From assembly GCF_000719865.1 (NCBI RefSeq), contig NZ_JOID01000008.1, forward strand, positions 310,001 through 374,000: a stretch of 64,000 bases of DNA, in the 5' to 3' direction. Position 1 is the first letter of the stretch; each line of letters begins with the position of its first letter. The stretch is from Streptomyces albus subsp. albus (lineage in GTDB: Bacteria > Actinomycetota > Actinomycetes > Streptomycetales > Streptomycetaceae). This document shows, in pieces, positions 28,500 through 37,589 of the stretch. The position numbers were made by a program, and so were the translations under genes. The notes beneath the pieces were generated by a model. It ran no database searches. It was not told the origin of the DNA and was given only the letters and a program-made list of their open reading frames with translations.

Positions 28500-29154
28500 C
28501 AGCAGCAGCGAACCCGTTGTCGTGATCGGCCTGGGCCGCTTCGGAAGCTCCCTGGCGCTGGAGCTCACCAGCCGCGGCACCGAGGTCCTGGCCATCGACA
28601 GCCGGTCCAAAGTGGTGCAGAGCCTGGCGGGGCAGCTCACCCACACCGTCACCGCGGACTGCACGGACATCGAGGCGCTGCGTCAGCTCGGAGTGCCGGA
28701 CTTCTCGCGCGCCGTGGTCGCCATCGGCTCGGACATCGAGTCCAGCATCCTCGTCACCTCGCTCCTGACCGAGCTGGAGATCGAGCACATCTGGGCCAAG
28801 GCGATCAGCATCCAGCACGGCCGGATCCTGGACCGGATCGGCGCCCACCACGTCGTCTTCCCCGAGCACGACATGGGCGAGCGGGTCGCCCATCTGGTCT
28901 CCGGCCGGATGCTCGACTACATCGAACTCGACCCCGCCCACGCGCTCGTCAAGGTCAGCCCACCGGGGGAACTCGTCGGCGTTCCGCTGCGCGAGGCCCG
29001 GGTGCGGAGCCGGTACGACGTCACCGTGGTCGCCGTTCGGCCCTCGGACGGCGAGTTCACGTACACCACCCCCGACACCGTCCTGGCCTACGGGGACGTC
29101 ATCCTCATCCTCGGCCGTATCGACAAGGTCGAACGCTTCGCCGACCTCCCCTGA
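28492..29154 (+). CDS. TrkA/KtrA-family potassium channel regulatory subunit
   Basis: A 220-residue cytosolic gating subunit. The RCK_N Rossmann domain (about 7-130) has the nucleotide motif VIGLGRFGSSLALELTSRG followed by the acidic residue in LAIDSR. The RCK_C domain (about 140-218) starts near YIELDPAHALVKV and ends YGDVILILGRIDKVERF. TTG 28492 overlaps the channel gene by 8 bp and follows GAGGAGAGGACC. Nucleotides or c-di-AMP probably control the channel through it. Confidence 0.95.
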   Translation: MADSSSEPVVVIGLGRFGSSLALELTSRGTEVLAIDSRSKVVQSLAGQLTHTVTADCTDIEALRQLGVPDFSRAVVAIGSDIESSILVTSLLTELEIEHIWAKAISIQHGRILDRIGAHHVVFPEHDMGERVAHLVSGRMLDYIELDPAHALVKVSPPGELVGVPLREARVRSRYDVTVVAVRPSDGEFTYTTPDTVLAYGDVILILGRIDKVERFADLP

Positions 29155-29436
29155 GGTGCCGTACCGGGTGGCCCGCCCCGTACGGGGCCGTGAGCACCCC
29201 GTTACATACCGTCTCAGTACGTGAGCTGCGTCTCGTTCCCGTGTGGGGTGCGGGAAACCGGGCAGGGGTGGTCGCTGGAGCGGGTGGGGACGCCCGCCCG
29301 GTGATCATGATCTGAGACAGCGTCTCAGTAGGTGAAACCCGGGCGTCCGTTTTCACCCGCTCGATAAACTGAGCCGACCGCTGGGTTCCGCTTCGCCGCG
29401 GGGTCCCCGGAAGACAAGAGTTGCGAGGAGCGCACC
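29155..29436. promoter_or_regulatory. ask-asd leader with GTCTCAGTA direct repeats and a palindrome
   Basis: This 282-bp region holds the aspartokinase promoter. GTCTCAGTACGTGA (29211-29224) and GTCTCAGTAGGTGA (29322-29335) match at 13 of 14 positions. The second copy is part of a perfect palindrome, CTGAGAC-AGC-GTCTCAG, at 29312-29328. The spacing is 111 bp. This looks like paired operators for an amino-acid or nitrogen regulator; the regulator is not identified. Confidence 0.6.
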
Positions 29437-30708
29437 GTGGGCCTTGTCGTACAGAAGTACGGCGGCTCCTCCGTCGCCGATGCCGAGGGCATCAAGCGCG
29501 TCGCCAAGAGGGTCGTGGAAGCCAAGAAGAACGGCCACCAAGTGGTCGTCGTGGTGTCCGCGATGGGCGATACGACGGACGAGCTGATCGAACTCGCGGA
29601 AGAGGTGTCCCCGATGCCCTCGGGGCGCGAGTTCGACATGCTGCTGACCGCCGGAGAGCGGATCTCCATGGCCCTGCTGGCGATGGCGATCAAAAACCTG
29701 GGCCACGAGGCGCAGTCCTTCACGGGCAGCCAGGCCGGTGTCATCACCGACTCCGTCCACAACAAGGCCCGGATCATCGATGTCACGCCGGGCCGGATCC
29801 GCAGCTCGGTGGACGAGGGCAACGTCGCCATCGTGGCGGGCTTCCAGGGTGTCTCCGCGGACAAGAAGGACATCACCACCCTCGGCCGCGGCGGTTCCGA
29901 CACCACCGCCGTCGCCCTCGCCGCGGCGCTCGACGCCGAGGTGTGCGAGATCTACACCGACGTCGACGGCGTCTTCACCGCCGACCCGCGGGTCGTGAAG
30001 AAGGCCCGGAAGATCGACTGGATCGCGTCCGAGGACATGCTGGAGCTGGCGAGCTCCGGCTCCAAGGTGCTGCTGCACCGCTGCGTCGAGTACGCACGCC
30101 GATACAACATCCCGATCCACGTCCGGTCCTCTTTCTCGGGACTGCAGGGAACCTGGGTCAGCAACGAACCGCGGGAGGACCAGCCGATGGAGCAGGCGCT
30201 CATTTCCGGTGTCGCGCACGACACGTCCGAGGCGAAGGTCACGGTCGTCGGGGTGCCCGACAAGCCGGGCGAGGCCGCCAAGATCTTCCGGGCGATCTCG
30301 GACGCCGAGATCAACATCGACATGGTCGTGCAGAACGTGTCGGCGGCCACCACCGGCCTCACCGACATCACCTTCACGCTGCCGATGACGGACGGCAAGA
30401 AGGCCATCTCCGCGCTGGAGCGCACCAAGGACGCCGTCGGCTTCCAGTCGCTGCGCTACGACGACCAGGTCGCCAAGGTCTCGCTGGTCGGCGCCGGCAT
30501 GAAGACCAACCCGGGCGTCACCGCGACGTTCTTCGAGGCGCTCTCCAAGGCCGGGGTCAACATCGAGCTGATCTCCACCTCCGAGATCCGCATCTCCGTG
30601 GTCATCCGCGCCGACGAGGTCAACGAGGCCGTGCGCGCCGTGCACACCGCCTTCGGCCTGGACAGCGACAGCGACGAGGCCGTCGTCTACGGAGGGACCG
30701 GCCGATGA
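29437..30708 (+). CDS. ask: Aspartate kinase
   Basis: Phosphorylates aspartate, the first step to lysine, diaminopimelate, threonine and methionine. The 423-residue protein begins [18 protein letters not shown] (kinase motif KYGGSS). The kinase domain runs to about 235, with [16 protein letters not shown] and the aspartate/ATP segment [15 protein letters not shown]. Two ACT domains follow (about 262-340 and 345-423), the allosteric lysine/threonine sensors. GTG 29437 has AGGAGCG upstream. A second in-frame ribosome-binding site and ATG at 30187 probably yields a separate beta subunit. It overlaps asd by ATGA. Confidence 0.96.
   Translation: MGLVVQKYGGSSVADAEGIKRVAKRVVEAKKNGHQVVVVVSAMGDTTDELIELAEEVSPMPSGREFDMLLTAGERISMALLAMAIKNLGHEAQSFTGSQAGVITDSVHNKARIIDVTPGRIRSSVDEGNVAIVAGFQGVSADKKDITTLGRGGSDTTAVALAAALDAEVCEIYTDVDGVFTADPRVVKKARKIDWIASEDMLELASSGSKVLLHRCVEYARRYNIPIHVRSSFSGLQGTWVSNEPREDQPMEQALISGVAHDTSEAKVTVVGVPDKPGEAAKIFRAISDAEINIDMVVQNVSAATTGLTDITFTLPMTDGKKAISALERTKDAVGFQSLRYDDQVAKVSLVGAGMKTNPGVTATFFEALSKAGVNIELISTSEIRISVVIRADEVNEAVRAVHTAFGLDSDSDEAVVYGGTGR
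30172..30189 (+). promoter_or_regulatory. Internal ribosome-binding site and start for aspartokinase beta subunit
   Basis: GGGAGGA lies about 8 bases before an in-frame ATG at 30187 inside ask. Translation from there gives 173 residues, starting [15 protein letters not shown] and consisting of the two ACT domains. Alpha2-beta2 aspartokinases with such an internally initiated beta subunit are established in Corynebacterium and Bacillus; use of this site here is inferred. Confidence 0.7.
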
Positions 30709-31802
30709 GCGCCGCCGGCACAGGCCCCGCCGCCGGCGGCGGGGCCGGCCGCAAGCCGACCCTCGCCGTCGTCGGGGCGACCGGTGCCGTGGGCACCGTC
30801 ATGCTCGGCATCCTCTCCGAGCGCAAGGACGTCTGGGGCGAGATCCGGCTGATCGCCTCGCCGCGCTCGGCGGGCAAGAAGCTCACCGTGCGCGGTGAGG
30901 AGGTCGAGGTCGTCGCGCTCAGCGAGGAGGCCTTCGAGGGCGTGGACGTCGCGATGTTCGACGTGCCCGACGAGGTGTCCGCGCAGTGGGCGCCCGTCGC
31001 CGCCGCCAAGGGCGCGGTCGCCGTGGACAACTCCGGCGCCTTCCGCATGGACCCGGACGTGCCGCTGGTCGTCCCCGAGGTCAACCCGCACGCCGCCCGG
31101 ATCCGTCCGCGCGGCATCATCTCCAACCCCAACTGCACCACGCTGTCGATGATCGTCGCGATGGGCGCGCTGCACGCCGAGTTCGGCCTCAGCGAGCTGA
31201 TCGTCTCCTCGTACCAGGCCGTCTCCGGCTCGGGCAAGGAGGGCGTCGACACGCTGCGCGAGCAGATCGGCAAGGTGGCGGGGACGGAGCTGGGCACGCA
31301 GCCGGGCGACGTCCGCCGCGTGGTCGGCGACCTCGGCCCGTACCCGGCGCCGATCGCCTTCAACGTGGTGCCGTTCGCCGGCTCGCTGAAGGAGGACGGC
31401 TGGACGTCCGAGGAGCTCAAGGTCCGCAACGAGTCCCGGAAGATCCTCGGGCTGCCGGACCTGCGGGTCACCGCGACCTGCGTCCGGGTGCCCGTCGTCA
31501 CCACGCACTCGCTGACCGTCCACGCGCGGTTCGAGAACGAGGTCACGGTCGCCCAGGCGCACGAGATCCTCGCCGCCGCCCCCGGTGTGGTGCTCTACGA
31601 CAACCCGGCCGCGGGGGAGTTCCCCACCCCGGCCGACGTCGTGGGCACCGACCCGACCTGGGTCGGCCGGGTGCGCCGCTCCCTGGACGACCCCAACGCC
31701 CTGGAGCTCTTCGTCTGCGGGGACAACCTCCGCAAGGGCGCGGCGCTCAACACCGCCCAGATCGCCGAAGTCGTCGCCGCGGAGCTGACGGCCGCGGTGT
31801 GA
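30705..31802 (+). CDS. asd: Aspartate-semialdehyde dehydrogenase
   Basis: Reduces aspartyl phosphate to the semialdehyde with NADPH. The 365-residue protein has a Gly/Ala-rich N-terminal extension of about 16 residues, then the Rossmann start [18 protein letters not shown]. The active-site cysteine lies in [26 protein letters not shown] is conserved, and RVPVVTTHS carries the substrate-binding arginine and histidine. The ATG overlaps the ask stop, so the two enzymes are translationally coupled. Confidence 0.97.
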   Translation: MSAAGTGPAAGGGAGRKPTLAVVGATGAVGTVMLGILSERKDVWGEIRLIASPRSAGKKLTVRGEEVEVVALSEEAFEGVDVAMFDVPDEVSAQWAPVAAAKGAVAVDNSGAFRMDPDVPLVVPEVNPHAARIRPRGIISNPNCTTLSMIVAMGALHAEFGLSELIVSSYQAVSGSGKEGVDTLREQIGKVAGTELGTQPGDVRRVVGDLGPYPAPIAFNVVPFAGSLKEDGWTSEELKVRNESRKILGLPDLRVTATCVRVPVVTTHSLTVHARFENEVTVAQAHEILAAAPGVVLYDNPAAGEFPTPADVVGTDPTWVGRVRRSLDDPNALELFVCGDNLRKGAALNTAQIAEVVAAELTAAV

Positions 31803-32181
31803 CGCGGTCGCGGTCCGCAACGCTGGAGGGTGTGAGGGTGACGAGACGAAGTGCCCCGCAGTGCTCCGGCCGACTGACCGAAACCGGTCGACAAGGTTGT
31901 CCCAGGCACTAGGATGTGGACACTTTGCGGGTTCTGTGAAGGCTTTGTGGTCGTGCCGATGATCAAGAGCGCTTGAACTGGATCATCGTTCTGTTCGACG
32001 ATGCGCTCCCCGCCCCGCTGCAACCGCGGCAGGGCGGGGAGCGTCTTTGCAGCAGTCCCTCGAAGTCGCTCAACTCAACGGGGCATTGGGGATGAACTGT
32101 GCACATGAGGGCATTCGATGCATCGGCAAACGTGGTGGGGCGCGCGTACAACCCTGACGGGGGGTCGCGTGTCAAACAAGC
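31803..32181. other. Intergenic leader between asd and ECF sigma factor
   Basis: A 379-bp non-coding stretch. It holds a strong hairpin (32004-32044) that could terminate asd transcription or attenuate the sigma factor gene. The region after it (32050-32180) is less GC-rich and is the likely sigma promoter region. The segment GGATGTGGACACTTTGCGGG near 31913 may be another promoter. No protein gene was recognised. Confidence 0.5.
32004..32044 (+). terminator. Hairpin in asd-sigma interval
   Basis: CGCTCCCCGCCCC pairs imperfectly with GGGCGGGGAGCG and continues with GCTG/CAGC-like pairing around a short loop. It is followed by TCTTTGC, a weak U-tract. It sits about 200 bp after asd. Confidence 0.6.
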
Positions 32182-32841
32182 GTGGCAGAGGCATTCGGTA
32201 TGGCAGCAACTCCTGGGGGCGGCGTGGCGGTTCTGCGCCCGCCCCGTTCGCGCGCACTCGGCGGGATGCCGGTGATCGCCCCGATGCCCGCAGCGCGGCC
32301 CGCCCGCATTCCGTCGCAGCGCGAGGGCGCTGACGACGTGATGGCAGCGGGCACCACAGTCGACCACCTCACCGAGACCTACCGCGCGCACTACCGCTCG
32401 CTGCTGGGTCTCGCCGCACTCCTTCTCGACGACACCGCCTCCTGCGAGGACGTCGTCCAGGAAGCGTTCATCCGCGTGCACTCCGCGCGCAACCGTGTCC
32501 GCGAGCCGGAGAAGACCCTGGCGTATCTGCGGCAGACGGTCGTCAACCTCTCGCGTTCGGCGCTGCGCCGCCGCATCCTCGGGCTCAAGCTGCTCTCCAA
32601 GCCCATGCCCGACATGGCGAGCGCCGAGGAAGGCGCCTACGAACAACTGGAGCGGGACCAGCTCATCCGCGCCATGCGGGGACTGCAGCGCCGGCAGCGC
32701 GAGGTCCTCGTCCTGCGCTACTTCGCGGACATGACCGAAGCGCAGGTCGCGGACACGCTCGGGATATCGCTCGGCTCGGTCAAGGCATACGGATCACGGG
32801 GGATCGCGGCGCTGCGCGTCGCCATGGAGGCCCCGGCATGA
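32182..32841 (+). CDS. SigE-type ECF RNA polymerase sigma factor
   Basis: A 219-residue sigma factor. A poorly conserved N-terminal extension (about 1-55) is followed by region 2 (ETYRAHYRSLLGLAALLLDD, CEDVVQEAFIRVH) and region 4 (LQRRQREVLVLRYFADMTEA, then an HTH with VADTLGISLGSVKAYGSRG). The start is uncertain: GTG 32182 gives the longest form, while ATG 32200 has AGAGG well placed. The last bases ATGA start the next gene, whose product has the topology of a cognate membrane regulator. Confidence 0.92.
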   Translation: MAEAFGMAATPGGGVAVLRPPRSRALGGMPVIAPMPAARPARIPSQREGADDVMAAGTTVDHLTETYRAHYRSLLGLAALLLDDTASCEDVVQEAFIRVHSARNRVREPEKTLAYLRQTVVNLSRSALRRRILGLKLLSKPMPDMASAEEGAYEQLERDQLIRAMRGLQRRQREVLVLRYFADMTEAQVADTLGISLGSVKAYGSRGIAALRVAMEAPA

Positions 32842-34157
32842 CAGATCTGCAGCATGGAACGGACGGCCCCGAGGGGCCGGACCGTTCCACCGCCTCGCCG
32901 CGCCCCGAAAAGCCGGAATGCTCCGGCCCATCGCAGAGCGCGGCCCCGGGCGACGGACCAGCGGAAGCACCGGGAGAAACCCGGGGCTCCGGCATGGAGG
33001 AGTTGCTGAAAGCCCTGAGAGCCACCGGGGAACCGGCGGACGGGGAGGGACCGGAGTCCTCCGCGGACACCCGCCCCGGGGCGACCGGCTCCGCGGGCGG
33101 CCCGGGGGCAACCGGCCCCGGCGACGGCCCCCGGCCGGCGGATTCCACCGGTGAGCCGGGCTCGGCCATGGACGAAGAGGCGCTGCGGCGGCTGCTGCGG
33201 ACCGTCGTGGAGGACATCGAGCCGTCCCGCGACTCGCTGGAACATCTGCGGCACGCCGTTCCGGCCCGCCGCGCGCGCAAGCGGCAGGCGCTGGTGGGCG
33301 CCGCCGCGGCCGTACTCCTCGCCGGCACCGCCGTACCCGGCCTGCTCCAGGTCGCCAACTCCGGCACGGCCGCCGAGGACCACCGGGCCAACACGGCCAG
33401 CAGCCAGCAGTCCCAGGGCGGCGCCGACGGCACCGGTGGTGAGTCCGAGGACGGTGAGGCCGCGGAGCGCAAGCCCGGCAAGGTCGCGGAGAAGGACGGC
33501 GGCAAGGACACCGAAAAGGGCGGGAAGAGCGAGGGCGAGCGGCAGCGGAACGGCGGCGCCGCGGGCGCGGGGGCCAGCCCTTCGCAGGGCATGGCCGCCA
33601 GTTCGCCCAGCTGCGAGCGCACCCAGCTCGGCGGCGGCACGGCCTTCAAGGGCGAACCCGACGCCGAGAGCAAGATCTACGGCAGCTTCCGTCTCGTCAA
33701 CGTCTCGGACACCACCTGCACCGTCTCCGGTCCCGGGCTGGTGACCGCTGTGCCGCAGGGGGCGGCCGACGATGTTCAAGTCGTCGACCACACCCTCGGT
33801 GACGCCGCCACGGGGCTGCCGGACCCGGCCACGAACATGCCGGAACTCATCCTCGAACCAGGCCAGGCCTTCGAGGTGCGCTTCGCCTGGGTGCCGGCCC
33901 AGGGCGGTGCCGGAGGATGCCCGACCCCGGGCACCTCCCCGGAACCGGATGCCTCCGGCAGCCCGGGCGGCGGGGAGGGCACCACATCCGACGGCGGCGA
34001 CCAGACCATGGGCGGGTCTGCGGCGCAGGAACCGGCACCGGGCGGGAGCGTGCTGCTCACGCACACCCCCGAGTCGGGTGCCCCGGCCGCTTCCTCGGTG
34101 ACGATCGACAACGTCTGCGCGGGGACGGTCTACCGCACGGGGATCATCGCCGGCTGA
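32838..34157 (+). CDS. Membrane-anchored sigma-factor partner protein (function unproven)
   Basis: A 439-residue protein. A long low-complexity cytosolic region (1-145) contains EEALRRLLRTVVEDIEPSRD, then one transmembrane segment lies at about 155-172 (LVGAAAAVLLAGTAVPGLLQ), a Lys/Glu/Gly-rich stalk, and an extracellular beta-sandwich-like domain (about 255-439) with CERTQLGGGTAFKGEPDAES and a C-terminal CAGTVYRTGIIAG. It is translationally coupled (ATGA) to the ECF sigma gene, as anti-sigma factors often are. No ZAS zinc motif is seen. Role inferred from context. Confidence 0.8.
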   Translation: MTDLQHGTDGPEGPDRSTASPRPEKPECSGPSQSAAPGDGPAEAPGETRGSGMEELLKALRATGEPADGEGPESSADTRPGATGSAGGPGATGPGDGPRPADSTGEPGSAMDEEALRRLLRTVVEDIEPSRDSLEHLRHAVPARRARKRQALVGAAAAVLLAGTAVPGLLQVANSGTAAEDHRANTASSQQSQGGADGTGGESEDGEAAERKPGKVAEKDGGKDTEKGGKSEGERQRNGGAAGAGASPSQGMAASSPSCERTQLGGGTAFKGEPDAESKIYGSFRLVNVSDTTCTVSGPGLVTAVPQGAADDVQVVDHTLGDAATGLPDPATNMPELILEPGQAFEVRFAWVPAQGGAGGCPTPGTSPEPDASGSPGGGEGTTSDGGDQTMGGSAAQEPAPGGSVLLTHTPESGAPAASSVTIDNVCAGTVYRTGIIAG

Positions 34158-34419
34158 ACCCCGGCGGTGGTGCGGCACGCCGGCAGCGGGGCCGGACCGG
34201 CGGACGGCGCGGACCCGGCAGCGGGCGCGAGCCCCGCGGCGGACGCGGACCCCGCGGCGGACACGGAGGCGGCCCCGGAACCGGCCGAGGCCGGGGCTCC
34301 CGCTCGACGGCCGGTGCGGGTCCGGCGGCCCTCACGGGTGCGGCGGCCCGGCGTAAGCGGCCGGTGCCCCCGCGCCCCCCGGCATCCGATGCGCGGCCGT
34401 CTCCCCGTACCGTAGGTGT

Positions 34420-35451
34420 GTGTACCGGTTTCTGCTGACTCCCCGGTGGTGGGGAATCAATGTCTTCGCCGCACTCGCCATTCCCTTCTGCGTCTTCATG
34501 GGGAGCTGGCAGCTCGGCCGGTTCGAGGCGCGCGCGGACTCGCACCGGGAGCAGCAGCAGAGCGCGGAGTCCCCGGCGCGGCAGACCGCGAAGCCGCTGG
34601 ACGACCTGCTGCCGGTGACCCAGCGGACCACCGGCCGGATCGCCGAGGCGACCGGAACCTACGGCACCCAACTGCTCGTCCCCGAACGCCGGCTGGACGG
34701 CCGCGACGGTTTCTACGTCCTGACCCTGCTGCGCACGGCCGACGGCCCGGCCCTGCCGGTCGTCCGGGGCTGGCTCCCCGGCGACGCGAACACGGCGGAC
34801 GCACCGGCGCCCCCGAAGGGCGAGGTCACGGTCACCGGCGCGCTCCAAGCCCCGGAGAACCAGCGGTCCGAGGGCGTGCGCGCCGGCGGCCTGCCCGAGG
34901 GGCAGCTCGGCATCATCAGCGCCGCCGCGCTCGTCAATGTCGTGCCGGACGACGTGCACAACGCCTGGATCACGCTGACCGAGGGCGGTGACGGGCTGCG
35001 CCCGGTGCCCCCGGCCGTCGCCCAGAACACCGGACTCGACCTCAAGGCCTTCCAGAACCTCGGCTACACCGGTGAGTGGTTCGTCTTCGCCGGCTTCGTG
35101 ATCTTCATGTGGTTCCGCCTCTTCCGCCGCGAGGTCGAGACCCAGCGTGATCTGGCCCTGGGCCTGACCCCGGCCCCGGCGGGCCCGGCCACTGTCGGCC
35201 CTGAGACTCCGGCCGGGACCGCGTCCGAGCCCTCAACCGAAGCGGCCGAGACGGCCGAGACGGCCGAGACGGCCGAGACGGCCGAGACGGCCGATGCGGC
35301 TGGGGTTGCCGGGGCGGTCAAGGCGGCGGAGCCCACGGAGCCGGAGGCCGCCGCCCCGGACACCTCCGCAGCGGCGGACGAGCCCGTACTCCCGTCCCCG
35401 GCGGGGACGGCCACCGGCCGGAGCGGCGGGCGCCCCGGGTCGGAAGCCTGA
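34420..35451 (+). CDS. SURF1-family cytochrome oxidase biogenesis protein
   Basis: A 343-residue membrane protein with the SURF1 layout. TM1 is at about 12-30 (GINVFAALAIPFCVFMGSWQLGRF), an extracytoplasmic domain contains VRGWLPG, and TM2 is at about 222-240 (FVFAGFVIFMWFRLFRRE). SURF1 helps assemble heme-copper oxidase. The ~100-residue cytosolic tail is low-complexity, with an (AET)n run encoded by a GCCGAGACG 9-mer array. GTG 34420 begins MYRFLLTPRWWG, the conserved start in actinobacteria. Confidence 0.92.
   Translation: MYRFLLTPRWWGINVFAALAIPFCVFMGSWQLGRFEARADSHREQQQSAESPARQTAKPLDDLLPVTQRTTGRIAEATGTYGTQLLVPERRLDGRDGFYVLTLLRTADGPALPVVRGWLPGDANTADAPAPPKGEVTVTGALQAPENQRSEGVRAGGLPEGQLGIISAAALVNVVPDDVHNAWITLTEGGDGLRPVPPAVAQNTGLDLKAFQNLGYTGEWFVFAGFVIFMWFRLFRREVETQRDLALGLTPAPAGPATVGPETPAGTASEPSTEAAETAETAETAETAETADAAGVAGAVKAAEPTEPEAAAPDTSAAADEPVLPSPAGTATGRSGGRPGSEA
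35241..35290 (+). repeat. 9-bp tandem repeat inside SURF1 tail
   Basis: About five perfect GCCGAGACG units encode (AET)n in the C-terminal cytosolic tail, where length variation would be tolerated. Confidence 0.9.
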
Positions 35452-35596
35452 CCCAGGCGGGGAGGCGGAAGCCGACCCGGGCATGGGGCGGAAGCCCAAC
35501 CCAACCCGGGCCTGGGCGGAAGCACGTCCCGCACGTGCCGCCCCGCGGCCCTCCGTCCCGAGCCGGGCCCCGAGCCGGGCCCCCACGGGGCCGGGG

Positions 35597-37519
35597 TCAC
35601 ACGCCCAGGTGCCGCCGCACGAAGTCGATCTCCATCCGCAGCTGCTTGATGCGCTCCTCCACCACGAGCGATCCGTGTCCGGCGTCGTACCGGTACACCT
35701 CGTGCGGGACGCCGCGCTGCTCCAGGCGCCGGACGTAGTTCTCCACCTGGCGTATCGGGCAGCGCGGGTCGTTCACGCCGGCCGAGATGTAGACCGGGAC
35801 CCGCACCTTGTCGACGTAGGTCAGCGGCGACGAGGCCTCGAAGCGCTCCGGTACCTCCTCGGGCGTTCCGCCGAGCAGCGTCCGGTCCAGCGCCTTGAGG
35901 GCCTCCATCTCGTCGTGGTACGCCGTGACGTAGTCCGCGACCGGCACCGCCGCCAGCCCCAGCGACCAGGACTCGGGCTGCGTACCCAGGCCGAGCAGGG
36001 TCAGATAGCCGCCCCAGGAACCGCCGGACAGCACCAGCCGCTCCGGGTCGGCGAGCCCCGACTCCACGGCCCACTCCCGGACGGCCGCGATGTCCTCCAG
36101 CTCGATCAACCCGACGCGATGCTTGAGGGCGTCCGTCCACTCCCGGCCGTAGCCCGTGGAACCGCGGTAGTTGACGCGGACGACGGCGAAGCCGTGATCG
36201 ACCCAGGCGGCCGTGCCGGAGGCGAAGGCGTCGCTGTCGTGCCAGGTGGGCCCGCCGTGGATGTCGAAGACGCAGGGAAAAGGCCCCTCGCCGGCCGGCT
36301 TCTGCACCAGCGCGTGCACCCGGCCGCCCGGCCCCTCCACCCAGGCGTCGGTGACCGGCACCGAGCCGGGCGCCTTCGCTCCCGGCGGGTCGAGGACGAC
36401 CCGGCCGGTGGTCGAGCGGATCTCGGGCGGCTGCGCCGCCGAGGACCACAGGAACTCCACGGTGCCGTCCGGCCGCGCCGTCGCGCCCGAGACCGTACCG
36501 GCGGGAGTCTCGATCCGGGACAGCTCGCGCGTGGTGAGGTCGTACCACCACAGCTCGCCGCGGGCCTGATGGCTGTGCTCGACCAGCAGCGCCGAGCCGT
36601 CGGGGGACCAGCCCGCCCCGATGTCCCCGGGGAGGTCGATGGCGAGGGCGGTCTCCTCGCCCGAGACCGGGTCCCAGAGCATCGGCTCCCAGCGGCCGCC
36701 GCGCTGATGCCCGACGAGCAGCCGGGAGTCACCGGCGACGGGCGCGAAGCCCATCACCATCAGCCCGAGCTCCTCGGCTCCGCCCTTGGTGTCGTCCAGC
36801 TCGGCGACCGTCTTCCCGTCGAGCGTGACGACGCGGATCGCCGAGTGCATCGCGTCGCCGTGCTCGGTGTGCTCGATGGCGATCAGGGAGCTGTCGTACG
36901 AGAGGTCGCCGACGCCCGCGGACTCCGGGTGCCGGTAGATCTCCACGGGATCGCTGCCGGGCCGCACCACATGGATGGACGAACCGCCCTCCCGGCCGCC
37001 GTCGCCCGCCCCCTCGCCGCTCTCGCCCTCGCCGTCCGCGGACTCGTCCACCGACCGGCCCACGACCGCCGTGCCGTCCCGCCCCAGGGCCAGCCCGGCC
37101 GGGTACGAGGGGGCGAGGCCCGGCACGGCCGGTTCGTCCTCCCCGCCCTCGAACGGCTGCCGCATCCAGATGCCGAACTCGTCCCCGTCCGTGTCGCGGA
37201 ACCACCAGATCCACCGGCCGTCCGGGCTGAGCACACCGTCCGTCGTGCCGTTCGGCCGGTCCGTCACCTGGCGCTGCTCGCCCGTCGAGCGGTCCCAGGC
37301 GTAGAGCTCGAAGACGCCCGTGACGTTCGAGACGAACAGCGAGTGGTCCGGGGCGTCCTCCGCCCATTCCGGGAGGCCGATCCGCGGCGCCCTGAACCGC
37401 AGCTCCCAGTCGGGCACACCACTGGCGCCACCGGGGACGGCGGCCCCGGCCGGCACGGCGGCTCCGGTGGTGGCGGACGCGGGCAGGGCGGAATCGCGGG
37501 AAGAGGTCTCGTCGGTCAT
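35597..37519 (-). CDS. S9-family prolyl oligopeptidase / acylaminoacyl peptidase
   Basis: A 640-residue cytosolic serine peptidase. An N-terminal beta-propeller (about 35-380; repeats with SPDGRWIWW, SPDGSALLV) gates a C-terminal alpha/beta hydrolase (about 390-640). The nucleophile is the serine of LSGGSWGGYL, the acid is the aspartate of GVNDPRCP, and the base is the histidine of DAGHGSL. FDIHGGPTWHD is the oxyanion-hole region. There is no signal peptide; the ~35-residue N-terminal extension is Ala/Gly/Pro-rich. It is divergent from the methyltransferase gene. Confidence 0.94.
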   Translation of the reverse strand: MTDETSSRDSALPASATTGAAVPAGAAVPGGASGVPDWELRFRAPRIGLPEWAEDAPDHSLFVSNVTGVFELYAWDRSTGEQRQVTDRPNGTTDGVLSPDGRWIWWFRDTDGDEFGIWMRQPFEGGEDEPAVPGLAPSYPAGLALGRDGTAVVGRSVDESADGEGESGEGAGDGGREGGSSIHVVRPGSDPVEIYRHPESAGVGDLSYDSSLIAIEHTEHGDAMHSAIRVVTLDGKTVAELDDTKGGAEELGLMVMGFAPVAGDSRLLVGHQRGGRWEPMLWDPVSGEETALAIDLPGDIGAGWSPDGSALLVEHSHQARGELWWYDLTTRELSRIETPAGTVSGATARPDGTVEFLWSSAAQPPEIRSTTGRVVLDPPGAKAPGSVPVTDAWVEGPGGRVHALVQKPAGEGPFPCVFDIHGGPTWHDSDAFASGTAAWVDHGFAVVRVNYRGSTGYGREWTDALKHRVGLIELEDIAAVREWAVESGLADPERLVLSGGSWGGYLTLLGLGTQPESWSLGLAAVPVADYVTAYHDEMEALKALDRTLLGGTPEEVPERFEASSPLTYVDKVRVPVYISAGVNDPRCPIRQVENYVRRLEQRGVPHEVYRYDAGHGSLVVEERIKQLRMEIDFVRRHLGV

Positions 37520-37589
37520 GCCCCCATTCTGCGGGAGGCGGGGGACAACCCGCTGGTGCGGTCCTCAGCCTGTGGATAACGTGCCCGGC

